Assembly: GCA_022820725.1 (NCBI GenBank)
Contig: JAJEFA010000012.1
Span: forward strand, 171,068-235,067
Source of the DNA: Candidatus Binatia bacterium
Lineage (GTDB): Bacteria; Desulfobacterota; Binatia; Bin18
Reading direction: 5' to 3'
DNA length: 64,000 bases
The notes beneath the pieces were generated by a model that worked only from the letters and a program-made list of their open reading frames with translations, did no database searches and was not told where the DNA came from. Position 1 is the first letter of the stretch, and each line of letters opens with the position of its first letter. Positions 35,185 to 43,595 of this stretch are shown here, piece after piece. A program made the translations under genes and the position numbers.

Positions 35185-38100
35185 CAGGACACACGCACGG
35201 ACACCATGGTCGATACGCCCGGTTCCTGCATGGTGACACCGTAGAGCGTATCCGCCACCTCCATAGTGCGCTTATTATGCGTAATCAAAACAATCTGCGT
35301 TGTTTCGCTCATTTCCCGCAATAGCTGATTGAACCGACCGACGTTGGCATCGTCCAGCGGAGCATCGACCTCATCGAGAATGCAGAACGGGCTCGGCCGT
35401 ATCAAAAACAGGGAAAATGTGAAACTCAGCGCGGCCAGGGCCTTCTCCCCTCCGGAAAGAAGTTGCATGGAGCGGAGGCGTTTTCCCGGGGGTTGGACTT
35501 CGAGTTCGACGCCACTCTCGGACAAATCCGCTTCATTGGTCAGAGTAATATGGGCCTGACCACCCTCAACCAAACGCGCGTACACCTCCCCAAACTTCGC
35601 GTTCACCTGGTGGAAGGTTTCCCGAAAACGGTCTCGTGACTCGCGGTTTAACTTGTTGATCGTACTTTGCAAATCCTCAATTGAATGCAGCAGGTCGGCC
35701 TTCTGGGATTCAATAGAGGTAAAGCGCTCCTGGACCTCGTCAAGCTCAGCCGCAGCGTTAGGATTGACCTCACCAAGCCGAGCAAGCTTCTCACGCAATT
35801 CCTGACGGCGCGCTTCTCCCTCAGCCTGATCAAATTCCTGGTGACGATAGGCTGAAAGGACCGCTGTCAGCTTCACCTGATAGCGGTCCTGGACTGTCTC
35901 CTCAAGATGTTCACGACTCACCCGCTTTTCAGCCAGACTCACCTCAACCCGACTTTTTTCCTCTTGCAGCTGAGTTGCCGCCTGTCGATTCGCTTCGATA
36001 AGCGTTTCGCATTGCTGGGCAGCCGCCCGGATTTGGGCACACTCGGCATCGCGACGGGTGCGTTCTGCTTTCGTCGAATCCAGGCTGGCAAGCGTCTGTA
36101 TCATTTGATCTTCTAACGCAGCCTTTTCCGACAGGAGACGCTCTGCCTCTTGCTTGCCAGCCTGGATATCAGCTTGGCCGGCCTGTATCCGTTCTTCCAA
36201 GTCCTGCATCTGGCGTCTGAGTTGGTCTACCTGGGTCTGGAGGCCGCCGTAGCGTTCTCGATGTTCGGCAAGGCGGACACGCAAGTCATCTATCTGCATA
36301 CGGTGCTGGTCACACGCCGCTTTTGCTTCTTCCATCTCTACTTGCTGAGCGGCCAGCAGGTCTTCACGCTCCTGACGTTGCGTCGCAATGGCGCGTTCCC
36401 GCTCGTGGGCCTGCTGTATGTCAGCTTGTAAAGATTGCCTTTCCTGCTCCAAGGCGTTCTGCTCGTAGCTCACCCCTTCTCCACGGTCAAGCAAGCGTCG
36501 CACTTCACCTTCAAGCTGCCCCGCCTCACGCTGCAGTACTTCATTCTCCTGGCCCAGCTTCTGGGCTTGAACATCAAGACTCCGCAACTCGCCTTCGAGT
36601 GCCTGTTGGCGTTGCTTCAGGGTTTGCCGCTGTTCGATAAGGTCGGACACACGCTCAGCCTGTTGGGACAGCTCCTGCCGCAACCCTCGAATTTCACGGC
36701 GGCGCTCAAGGAGGCCTGCTTCCGCAACACCACCACTCCCTCCGCTGACTCCGCCAAGAGCGGAAATAACCTCTCCCTGTGGCGTCACATAAGTCCGGAC
36801 GCCCTGGCTCTGGTTCCAGAGTTCCAGCCCAACCCGGAGGTTGGGGACAAGCACGACATCCCCAAGGAGGGCTTCGACCATCTGTCTATAGTCGGGCGGA
36901 ATATCAACATGGCGGATGAGGGGAGACACTCCCTCTCCAACAGTCGCCCACATCGGCCCGTCAGCCTCAGTCTGACTTGGCGTCTGTTTGTCGCATTGGA
37001 GTTGGAGCGGAATAAAATGTCCGTGCCCGGACTGCATCTGGTTCAAATAGTCTACCGCAACGACACCGGCCTCGATGTCTGTCACCACCATATACTCCAA
37101 CTTCTCCCGTAACACCGCAGCGACCGCGCGCTCATAGGCTTGCGGCACTTCTATCATTTGCGCCACGACCCCAAGAACGGCCGCAGGAAATTCGCAGTCG
37201 GACATGACCGACTGAACACCTTGGTCATAGCGGTCGTACCCCTGTTCGAGCTCTTCTAATGTCGTCAAGCGTGCTTGCATTTCTGCCTGTTTGGCCCTCG
37301 CCTCGGAGAGGGCGGTATCCAGTTGTTCTCCAGCACGAATAGCCGCCTGTAGTTCTCTATTCTTTTCTTCGCGCTGCTGCTGTCCGTGTTGGACACGCTG
37401 GTGAAGGGCCGACGATTTTTCCTGAAGCACGGCAAGTGCCTGCTCTCGCTCTACTCGGAGTTGGCCAACCTGCTTGGCTTTATCAGCCAGTAACTCCAGC
37501 CGCTGGGAGACCTCCTCAGTCCGCTCTCGGGAATAGGCCAGCGCGTTCTTGACTTGCGATTCCTGGGTCAGGAGATCAACCATTTCGGTCTTGAGTTCTT
37601 CAACCTGGGACTCGTGCTGCAGGGTAGTATCTTGCAGGTCGGCGAGGACCTGCTCTTGCGTCTGCAGGGTGTCTTCATCGTATTGTATCTGCTCAGCCAC
37701 CTCTGCTGCACTTGCCACTCGCTGAGAGAACTCTTGTTCCACCTGCGCTTTTTTCTCTGACACCAGACGATAGTCATGCTCCGCGTCGGCGAGACGTAAT
37801 TGGACCTGCTCCTCCTGCTGGGCTCGGAACGACTGTTTCTGCTCGGACCGTTGAAGCGTACTTTCCAGTGAGTGGAAACGCTCCTCAAGCTCTCGAAGCG
37901 CATCTTCCTCGCGCGCAGCCCGCTCTGCTGTGGACATCCGCTCGGCTTGGAGGGTACGAATCTTTTGGTTGAGCTGCTCTTCTTCTCGCCCGACCGCAGC
38001 CTGCCGGCTAACCAGACTGCTGACCTCTGTTGTCAATGCTTGGTAGGCACGACTCTGGAGCGTGAGATCAATGGTTTTCAGCTCATCTTGGAGCACTTTA

Positions 38101-38804
38101 TATTGCTCGGCCTTTTTTGCCTGACGACGGAGGGTTCCCAACTGACGGTCCATCTCATACAGCAGATCAGAGACCCGAGACAAATTCTCTCGGGTACGCT
38201 CGAGTTTGCGCTCAGCAGCCAAACGGCGACTGCGATACAGACTCACCCCGGCGGCTTCTTCCACGAGGACCCGGATATCCTGTGCTTTGGCGTTAATCAG
38301 CGCCTCGACACGACCTTGCTCAATAATAGAGTAGGCTTTCGTGCCCGCTCCGGTTCCCAAAAAGAATTCAACAACATCGCGCAGACGGCAGGGGACCTTA
38401 TTGAACAGATATTCTGAGTCTCCAGACCGAAAATAACGTCGCGAGACCATAACTTCGGTCCAGTCCGGCCCGTCGCCATTCTTATAGGCACCGTTGTGCC
38501 CGTTCGTCCCGTTCACAGACAGGTCGGGAGGAGTCACATTTTCCAAGAGGAGGGAGACATCGGCCATACCGAGCGGCGCACTGCTGTCATTTCCGGCAAA
38601 GACCACATCACTCATCTCCTGACCGCGGAGATGCTTGGCGCTCTGCTCACCCAGAACCCAGCGTAAGGCGTCGACAATATTCGACTTTCCGCAGCCGTTT
38701 GGGCCGACAACAGCAGTGATTCCTTTTGGAAAGGTGAGCGTCGTCTTCTGCTTAAAAGATTTAAATCCGAGGAGTTCAAGCTGTTTGATCCGCATTTGCC
38801 CCAC
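35184..38804 (-). CDS. smc: Chromosome segregation protein SMC
   Basis: 1,206 residues. Structural maintenance of chromosomes ATPase. N-terminal Walker A GPNGCGKSNIVDALRWVLGEQ, long coiled coils on both sides of a hinge (around 500-680, EQGYDRYDQGVQSVM through GGVSGGSGGVAEAG), and C-terminal signature LLSGGEKALAALSF with Walker B PFCILDEVDAPLDD. Start: GTG at 38804 has GGAGG at 4 bases; the ATG at 38795 is the alternative that begins MRIKQLELLGFKSF. The stop overlaps the ftsY start. Confidence 0.95.
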   Translation of the reverse strand: MGQMRIKQLELLGFKSFKQKTTLTFPKGITAVVGPNGCGKSNIVDALRWVLGEQSAKHLRGQEMSDVVFAGNDSSAPLGMADVSLLLENVTPPDLSVNGTNGHNGAYKNGDGPDWTEVMVSRRYFRSGDSEYLFNKVPCRLRDVVEFFLGTGAGTKAYSIIEQGRVEALINAKAQDIRVLVEEAAGVSLYRSRRLAAERKLERTRENLSRVSDLLYEMDRQLGTLRRQAKKAEQYKVLQDELKTIDLTLQSRAYQALTTEVSSLVSRQAAVGREEEQLNQKIRTLQAERMSTAERAAREEDALRELEERFHSLESTLQRSEQKQSFRAQQEEQVQLRLADAEHDYRLVSEKKAQVEQEFSQRVASAAEVAEQIQYDEDTLQTQEQVLADLQDTTLQHESQVEELKTEMVDLLTQESQVKNALAYSRERTEEVSQRLELLADKAKQVGQLRVEREQALAVLQEKSSALHQRVQHGQQQREEKNRELQAAIRAGEQLDTALSEARAKQAEMQARLTTLEELEQGYDRYDQGVQSVMSDCEFPAAVLGVVAQMIEVPQAYERAVAAVLREKLEYMVVTDIEAGVVAVDYLNQMQSGHGHFIPLQLQCDKQTPSQTEADGPMWATVGEGVSPLIRHVDIPPDYRQMVEALLGDVVLVPNLRVGLELWNQSQGVRTYVTPQGEVISALGGVSGGSGGVAEAGLLERRREIRGLRQELSQQAERVSDLIEQRQTLKQRQQALEGELRSLDVQAQKLGQENEVLQREAGQLEGEVRRLLDRGEGVSYEQNALEQERQSLQADIQQAHERERAIATQRQEREDLLAAQQVEMEEAKAACDQHRMQIDDLRVRLAEHRERYGGLQTQVDQLRRQMQDLEERIQAGQADIQAGKQEAERLLSEKAALEDQMIQTLASLDSTKAERTRRDAECAQIRAAAQQCETLIEANRQAATQLQEEKSRVEVSLAEKRVSREHLEETVQDRYQVKLTAVLSAYRHQEFDQAEGEARRQELREKLARLGEVNPNAAAELDEVQERFTSIESQKADLLHSIEDLQSTINKLNRESRDRFRETFHQVNAKFGEVYARLVEGGQAHITLTNEADLSESGVELEVQPPGKRLRSMQLLSGGEKALAALSFTFSLFLIRPSPFCILDEVDAPLDDANVGRFNQLLREMSETTQIVLITHNKRTMEVADTLYGVTMQEPGVSTMVSVRVS

Positions 38805-38961
38805 AACGCCTCCAAATCCTCCCCGCCTCTTTCCTCATGGTCAGGGTAGCACGAACGAGCGGGCTACTCACGCAAGAGAAAGGGCTCTAGGATCATACTG
38901 CTACTATATCTTGTGGATAGGAGAAAATCCAGCAGGAATCAGAGAGCATCAGGTCTGAAGA

Positions 38962-39567
38962 CTACCGTTCCAGGAGTTCGGTATTCCAGTAGGCAGCATC
39001 GACTTCGTTGAGAAAAGGCAGCCATTCTTGGTAGCGCTTGAAAGTGAACGTCTCAAGCATAAAGGGCGTCCACTCGGGTTGAACCGGCTTCTTGATCAAC
39101 CTCATTCTCGCCTCTTCAGGCCGGCGACCACCTTTCACACGGTTGCACCGCAAACAGGAGCAGACAATATTTCCCCAGGTTGAGAGACCGCCCTGGGAGC
39201 GGGGGATGACATGATCAAGATTCAGCTCACTGCGCGAGAAACGTCGGCCACAGTATTGGCAGGTATTCTTATCGCGCGCAAAAACGTTGAAACGGCTGAA
39301 CCGTACCTGGCGTCGAGGCACCCGGTCATACGAAACGAGCAGAATGACACGCGGCACCCGGATGGCACGCCCGATAAGGCCAATGGTCTCATCGTGAACA
39401 TTTGCCGACAGCGCACTCCAGCTCTCATAGTCAAACGTGCGATACTGCTGATCAACCGCTTTCGCAATGCCCTGATAGAGCAGGGAGAACGCCCGCCGAA
39501 CCGATGTGACATGCACCGGGAAATAGGACCGATTGAGAACGAGCACTTTGGTATTGAGAACGCTCAT
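38962..39567 (-). CDS. HNH endonuclease-family protein
   Basis: 201 residues. The zinc-finger HNH core is complete: CQYCGRRFSRSELNLDHVIP with GLSTWGNIVCSCLRCNRVKG, giving four cysteines, the catalytic DHV histidine and the N of the H-N-H triad. The N-terminal VLNRSYFPVHVTSVRRAFSLL is a conserved feature of a widespread chromosomal HNH family not linked to mobile elements. DNA target and role are unknown. It is followed on its 5' side by the large repeat-rich gap. Confidence 0.88.
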   Translation of the reverse strand: MSVLNTKVLVLNRSYFPVHVTSVRRAFSLLYQGIAKAVDQQYRTFDYESWSALSANVHDETIGLIGRAIRVPRVILLVSYDRVPRRQVRFSRFNVFARDKNTCQYCGRRFSRSELNLDHVIPRSQGGLSTWGNIVCSCLRCNRVKGGRRPEEARMRLIKKPVQPEWTPFMLETFTFKRYQEWLPFLNEVDAAYWNTELLER

Positions 39568-39759
39568 GTGCCCCTAACCCATCAAGAAAAACAGGGTTTT
39601 CCGTTGACCGAGAATATCGGACCCGTATACCCAGCCCGGTTCTATGTGTCAAGGTTTTCATCAGAATTTAACGCTCTGGCTGTAAAAGAACAGAAAGAAT
39701 GAGACGGTAAGGATGTCGGATTGCGCCCCGCGAATTCGTCCTCCGGGACTATCCTTTTT

Positions 39760-39815
39760 CCGTCATGCCGGACCCCGGATCATGTCCGGGGCAGGCTTTG
39801 ATCCGGCATCCAGAG
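39760..39815. repeat. Nested palindromic repeat (CGTCATGCCGGA type)
   Basis: Outer arms ATGCCGGA (39765..39772) and TCCGGCAT (39802..39809) enclose an inner stem CCCCGGA/TCCGGGG (39773..39779, 39785..39791). This cruciform-like layout is a common interspersed repeat type in proteobacterial genomes. Confidence 0.6.
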
Positions 39816-39925
39816 GTCGGCGGGGTACTACTGGGGCGGCTCATTCTCAAATGCTGTTCTTCTCTGACAAACGATTCCAAAAAATATAGGGGGGGGTCTC
39901 CGACCTGAATTCAATAAAATCAATA

Positions 39926-40009
39926 ACTTATTGAACCACGCAATGCCTTTTGGGGCACAATTTGAGGACTTATTGAACCGTAAAATGCCTTTTGGGGCGC
40001 AATTTGAGG
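39926..40009. repeat. 42-bp direct tandem repeat, two units
   Basis: Units 39926..39967 and 39968..40009 differ at about five positions, mainly in a four-base block after GAACC. Each begins ACTTATTGAACC and contains ATGCCTTTTGGGGC and CAATTTGAGG. 42 bases is 14 codons and one plus-strand frame repeats MPFGAQFE without stop. There is no spacer between the units. Confidence 0.85.
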
Positions 40010-40028
40010 GCGTATACGACCGACAGGA

Positions 40029-40050
40029 GGGGCGACGCAGGCGTCGTCCC
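40029..40050. repeat. Short palindrome GGGGCGACGC/GCGTCGTCCC
   Basis: Ten-base arms with one G-T mismatch and a two-base loop. It follows directly after the 42-bp tandem repeat and resembles known interspersed GGCGACGC elements. Confidence 0.5.
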
Positions 40051-40350
40051 TACACAATTGTGGCCCAATCACCAATTCAAGATCAGCCATCTGAAACAAC
40101 GTTCTATGCTAGGTGGGTCCCGCCCTCGTTTCGCTCATAGCGTCTTCGGTTGTCGAGCCGGAATATGTTCTCTCATTGGCCTCTATTCAATACCTGCATT
40201 CCCCGCAGTACCTCCTCTCTGGCGGGGCGCCGGCTGAAGACAGGCGCTTTGCCTCTCCCCTCCTTGGACGTGTGCTGCCTAGTGTGGCGTGAGCCCCCCA
40301 GGGACCGGTCCGGCAGCCCCCGCCTCGGGCCGCTCACCCTCCCGCTGCCT

Positions 40351-40395
40351 GGGAGCGCGGCCATCTTGGCCGCTTGCGGGCTGGAAGCCCGCACT
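40351..40395. repeat. Double-hairpin repeat (GCGGCCA, GCGGGCT)
   Basis: Two adjacent stems, GCGGCCA/TGGCCGC (40357..40363, 40367..40373) and GCGGGCT/AGCCCGC (40376..40382, 40386..40392), each with a three-base loop. This matches a dispersed extragenic repeat type seen in many genomes; a variant may occur near 53065. Confidence 0.6.
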
Positions 40396-40569
40396 CCTGG
40401 AACCCTGTCACAGACCGGCACGGCGCAGGGAAGCGGGGGACCGCCGAGTCATGTAATCTGCATCACATGTCCCAAGAGGGGATTTGCTGATGCCTTTCCC
40501 CCGGATTCCCGGTCTCTGTGAAACTCTCGTCTACTCAGCCCCCAAGGGGCGAGGGGATAGGAATGGTAG

Positions 40570-40590
40570 GGGCAACCCTTGTGGTTGCCC
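40570..40590. repeat. Palindrome GGGCAACC/GGTTGCCC
   Basis: 8-bp arms with CTTGT loop, embedded in GTAGGGGCAACCCTTGTGG. This is a widespread interspersed element. It lies 130 bases upstream of the radical SAM gene. Confidence 0.6.
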
Positions 40591-40719
40591 GGCGGGACTG
40601 GCCGTGGGAGGGAATCGACACAATCTGCCTCACGCATCCCAGAGGGGCTGTCTCCTTGCGGGGCTGTCGGGGTTTCCGATATAAAGAAGTATGAAGAGAG
40701 GTATCTATTGAGTGCGGGG

Positions 40720-43590
40720 ATGAGGAAGGAGACCGACCTCCGGCGGGCATACGCCACCATTCTTCCGTTGGTTGAACAGCCTTCTCGTTATACAGGCGGC
40801 GAACTCGGGACCATCATCAAAGACCCTGCGGATATACGCCTGCGCTTCGCACTGGCCTTCCCCGAGGTCTACGAAATCGCGCAGTCCCACTTCGGCTTAC
40901 AAGTTCTGTATAATTTGCTCAATAATCGTCCCGATATTCAGGCGGAACGTGTCTATGCACCGTGGCTGGATATGGAGGAGCAGCTGCGTCAGCACCATTT
41001 GCCGCTTGTCTCTCTTGAAACCTATCGGCCATTGTTCGCCTTCGAGATTATTGGCTTCAGTCTCCAGTACGAACTGACCTACACTAACGTCCTGGCCATG
41101 CTGGACCTTGGCGGGATTCCCCTACTCTCGCGTGACCGTGATGCGTCTCATCCGCTGGTGATTGCCGGCGGACCCTGTGCATTTCATCCGGAGCCCATCG
41201 CTGACTTTATCGATGCCTTCCTCCTCGGAGATGGTGAGGAAGCGATTTTTGATATCTGTGACGCCTATTCGGCCTGGGATGGAAAAGATCGGGAATCCCT
41301 CCTCCAAGTGCTGCGCTACATCCCAGGTGTATACGTCCCCGCCTTTTTTGAGCCAGAATATACCCCGAGCGGCACGCTGAGTGACATCCGCCCTCGCTAT
41401 GCAGACTCCACGGTTGTCAAAAAACGCATTGTGGAAGATCTCAACACCATCCCCCAGCTCACCACCCAGGTCGTGCCGAATGTGAACATCGTACATGATC
41501 GCGTTGCCGCGGAAGTCATGCGCGGTTGTGTGCGCGGCTGCCGCTTTTGCCAGGCGGGGTATATCTATCGCCCCTTGCGGGAGCGCGATCCACGTGCCCT
41601 CCAGGAACAGATAGACCAGTTAGTCAAAAAGAGCGGCTATGAAGAGGTCTCGCTGCTCAGTTTGAGTACCGGCGACTATAGCTGTGTGAACCCGCTCCTG
41701 CGGTCTATCATGAATCGTTTCTCGGACCTCAAAGTCTCTGTCTCTCTACCTTCAACACGGGTAGACGCCCTCTCCCCCCATATCCTGGAGGAAATCCGCC
41801 GGGTACGAAAAACGGGCTTTACCCTTGCGCCCGAGGCTGGATCACAGCGTCTCCGCGATGTGATACAAAAAGAATATCAGGAAGAAGAACTGATTGAGGC
41901 AGCGCGTCTGCTGTTTAGTCTGGGTTGGAAAAGCGTCAAGTTATACTTCATGCTCGGACAGCCGACCGAGACAGAAGAGGACTTGCTGGGCATCGTCGAT
42001 CTGTGTCGAAAGGTCTCTGCGGCCGGCAAGCATCAGCGCCAAGTCACGGCCAGTGTTTCGACCTTTATCCCCAAGCCGCATACGCCGTTTCAATGGGCCG
42101 CCCAGGTGAACCTGGAGGAAACCGAAGCACGACAGCAACTCTTGCGGCGCGAACTGCGACGTTACGGGATTCAATTCAAATGGCACGACGCGCGGCTGTC
42201 CTTTCTTGAAGGTGTTTTCGCTCGGGGCGACCGTCGCTTAGGGGCCCCGCTGTTGACTGCCTATCAGCTGGGCTGTCGGTTCGACGGCTGGACAGAGCAA
42301 TTCCGACTCGATCTGTGGCAACAGGCCCTTGGCATGCACCATATCGAGCCTGATTTTTATCTCCGTCGTCGTCTGCTTGGTGAGCCGCTTCCATGGGACC
42401 ATCTGGATAGTGGTGTCACCAAGCAGTGGCTCCAGCGTGATCTGGCAAAGGCACTCGAAGGCACCCTCACCCCCGACTGTAGCGTGGAACGCTGCTCATA
42501 TTGTGGAGCGTGTGATTTTAAGAGCATCCGCAATGTCACCTACCATCTGAACGGTGCGAAAGGCGCCGACCATAGAGGGCCGGAGGTCGATCCCTGGGCG
42601 CGAGCGACCCTGCCCGCCCAGGATAGATGGGGCACCCGACAATGGCAGATGATGCAGAAGAAAAAAGCGGAACAACAGCAGGCAAAAATTAAACGTTATA
42701 GTGGCGTATTGGATGAAGAGAAGCTGAAAGCGACCCCCCTTGGAGCACTGAGTGTCGCGCCATCCGAGGCACCCCAGCCTGCCGCTCAGCCGCCAAGTTC
42801 GGGCAACGCGGATGAATGGCTTGCCGGTGACCCTAATACCATGGCGGCGAGCCAAGGCGGTTCGCAACGGGCCGTCGTCCGTTTTCGACTCCGGTATAGC
42901 AAGCTCGATATGGCTCGTTTTCTGGGTGCGAAGGAAGTCGCGACACTCTTTGCCCGTTCCTGTCGTCGGGCGTGCCTCCCCATTGCCTACAGCCAAGGCT
43001 TTCATCCCTTACCCCGGATGAGTTTTGGCCCGGCTCTCCCGGTCGGTATGGAGAGTGAGGAGGAATTTCTTGATCTTCTCCTGTATGAAGAGATGCCGGC
43101 AAAAGAGGTGCAGCGGCGTCTGAATGCCGAGTTGCCGAGCGGCTTTCAGATCCAGCAGGTACAACCAATCGACCTGGATAGACCAAGCATCGATGTGAGC
43201 ATTGCCACCCAGCGTTATCAGGTTGCCCTCGATACACTTCCTCCGGAAAAACGTGATCCGAGCTTCGTGAATGAACGGCTCGGTCAGTTTCATCAAGCGC
43301 AGACCTTCCCTATCCGCAAACGGACCCGTCATCGGGAGCGCACCCTTGATGCCAAGCAGTTGGTCTCAGCCATTACTCTGGAAACCCCGCTCGCACTCTC
43401 GGTCGATATCGCTATGACAGAGGTGGGTACCCTCAAACCGCATGAATTCATAGGTGTCCTCCTCGCCTTGTCCCCGCAAGAGGTGAAAATCTTACGGGTG
43501 ACAAAAACCGTGACACAATTTCGCTCAGATGTCCTTCCTCAGAGGGAACCACTGCATCATGAGCAAGAACTGCTTCCGACAACAGGTTAA
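40720..43590 (+). CDS. Radical SAM protein (TIGR03960) fused to DUF2344 (TIGR03936)
   Basis: 956 residues from the ATG at 40720; a TTG at 40708 has a better Shine-Dalgarno (GAGAGG) and is a real alternative. The N-terminal part is the TIGR03960 B12-binding-like domain, followed by the radical SAM barrel with cluster cysteines Cys270, Cys274 and Cys277 (RGCVRGCRFCQAG). Residues 500-690 carry the CSYCGACD cluster-like motif and a charged linker. The C-terminal about 230 residues are the DUF2344 domain (RFRLRYSKLDMARFLG, YSQGFHPLPRMSFGPALP). The two domains are often fused and always close to RNase E/G, as here. Biochemical function is unknown; rRNA or tRNA modification has been suggested by context. 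Confidence 0.88.
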   Translation: MRKETDLRRAYATILPLVEQPSRYTGGELGTIIKDPADIRLRFALAFPEVYEIAQSHFGLQVLYNLLNNRPDIQAERVYAPWLDMEEQLRQHHLPLVSLETYRPLFAFEIIGFSLQYELTYTNVLAMLDLGGIPLLSRDRDASHPLVIAGGPCAFHPEPIADFIDAFLLGDGEEAIFDICDAYSAWDGKDRESLLQVLRYIPGVYVPAFFEPEYTPSGTLSDIRPRYADSTVVKKRIVEDLNTIPQLTTQVVPNVNIVHDRVAAEVMRGCVRGCRFCQAGYIYRPLRERDPRALQEQIDQLVKKSGYEEVSLLSLSTGDYSCVNPLLRSIMNRFSDLKVSVSLPSTRVDALSPHILEEIRRVRKTGFTLAPEAGSQRLRDVIQKEYQEEELIEAARLLFSLGWKSVKLYFMLGQPTETEEDLLGIVDLCRKVSAAGKHQRQVTASVSTFIPKPHTPFQWAAQVNLEETEARQQLLRRELRRYGIQFKWHDARLSFLEGVFARGDRRLGAPLLTAYQLGCRFDGWTEQFRLDLWQQALGMHHIEPDFYLRRRLLGEPLPWDHLDSGVTKQWLQRDLAKALEGTLTPDCSVERCSYCGACDFKSIRNVTYHLNGAKGADHRGPEVDPWARATLPAQDRWGTRQWQMMQKKKAEQQQAKIKRYSGVLDEEKLKATPLGALSVAPSEAPQPAAQPPSSGNADEWLAGDPNTMAASQGGSQRAVVRFRLRYSKLDMARFLGAKEVATLFARSCRRACLPIAYSQGFHPLPRMSFGPALPVGMESEEEFLDLLLYEEMPAKEVQRRLNAELPSGFQIQQVQPIDLDRPSIDVSIATQRYQVALDTLPPEKRDPSFVNERLGQFHQAQTFPIRKRTRHRERTLDAKQLVSAITLETPLALSVDIAMTEVGTLKPHEFIGVLLALSPQEVKILRVTKTVTQFRSDVLPQREPLHHEQELLPTTG

Positions 43591-43595
43591 TACTC

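Larger units (their letters stand above)
39568..40719. other. Repeat-rich intergenic region between HNH gene and radical SAM gene
   Basis: About 1.15 kb with no supportable gene between divergently transcribed neighbours. It holds at least four unrelated palindromic elements and one tandem repeat, listed separately, plus a partial copy of the CCCCTCC element near 40256. A short in-frame stretch over the tandem repeat (39931..40140) has no start signal and looks incidental. The region behaves like a sink for small interspersed elements; it must also hold the promoters of both flanking genes. Confidence 0.7.

Noticed and set aside
39926..40009. CRISPR-like array
   Set aside because: Only two abutting units and no spacers; no cas gene in the window.
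40150..40521. 123-codon plus-strand open frame in the repeat-rich gap
   Set aside because: Runs through several palindromic repeats, Pro/Arg-rich by composition, no start signal.
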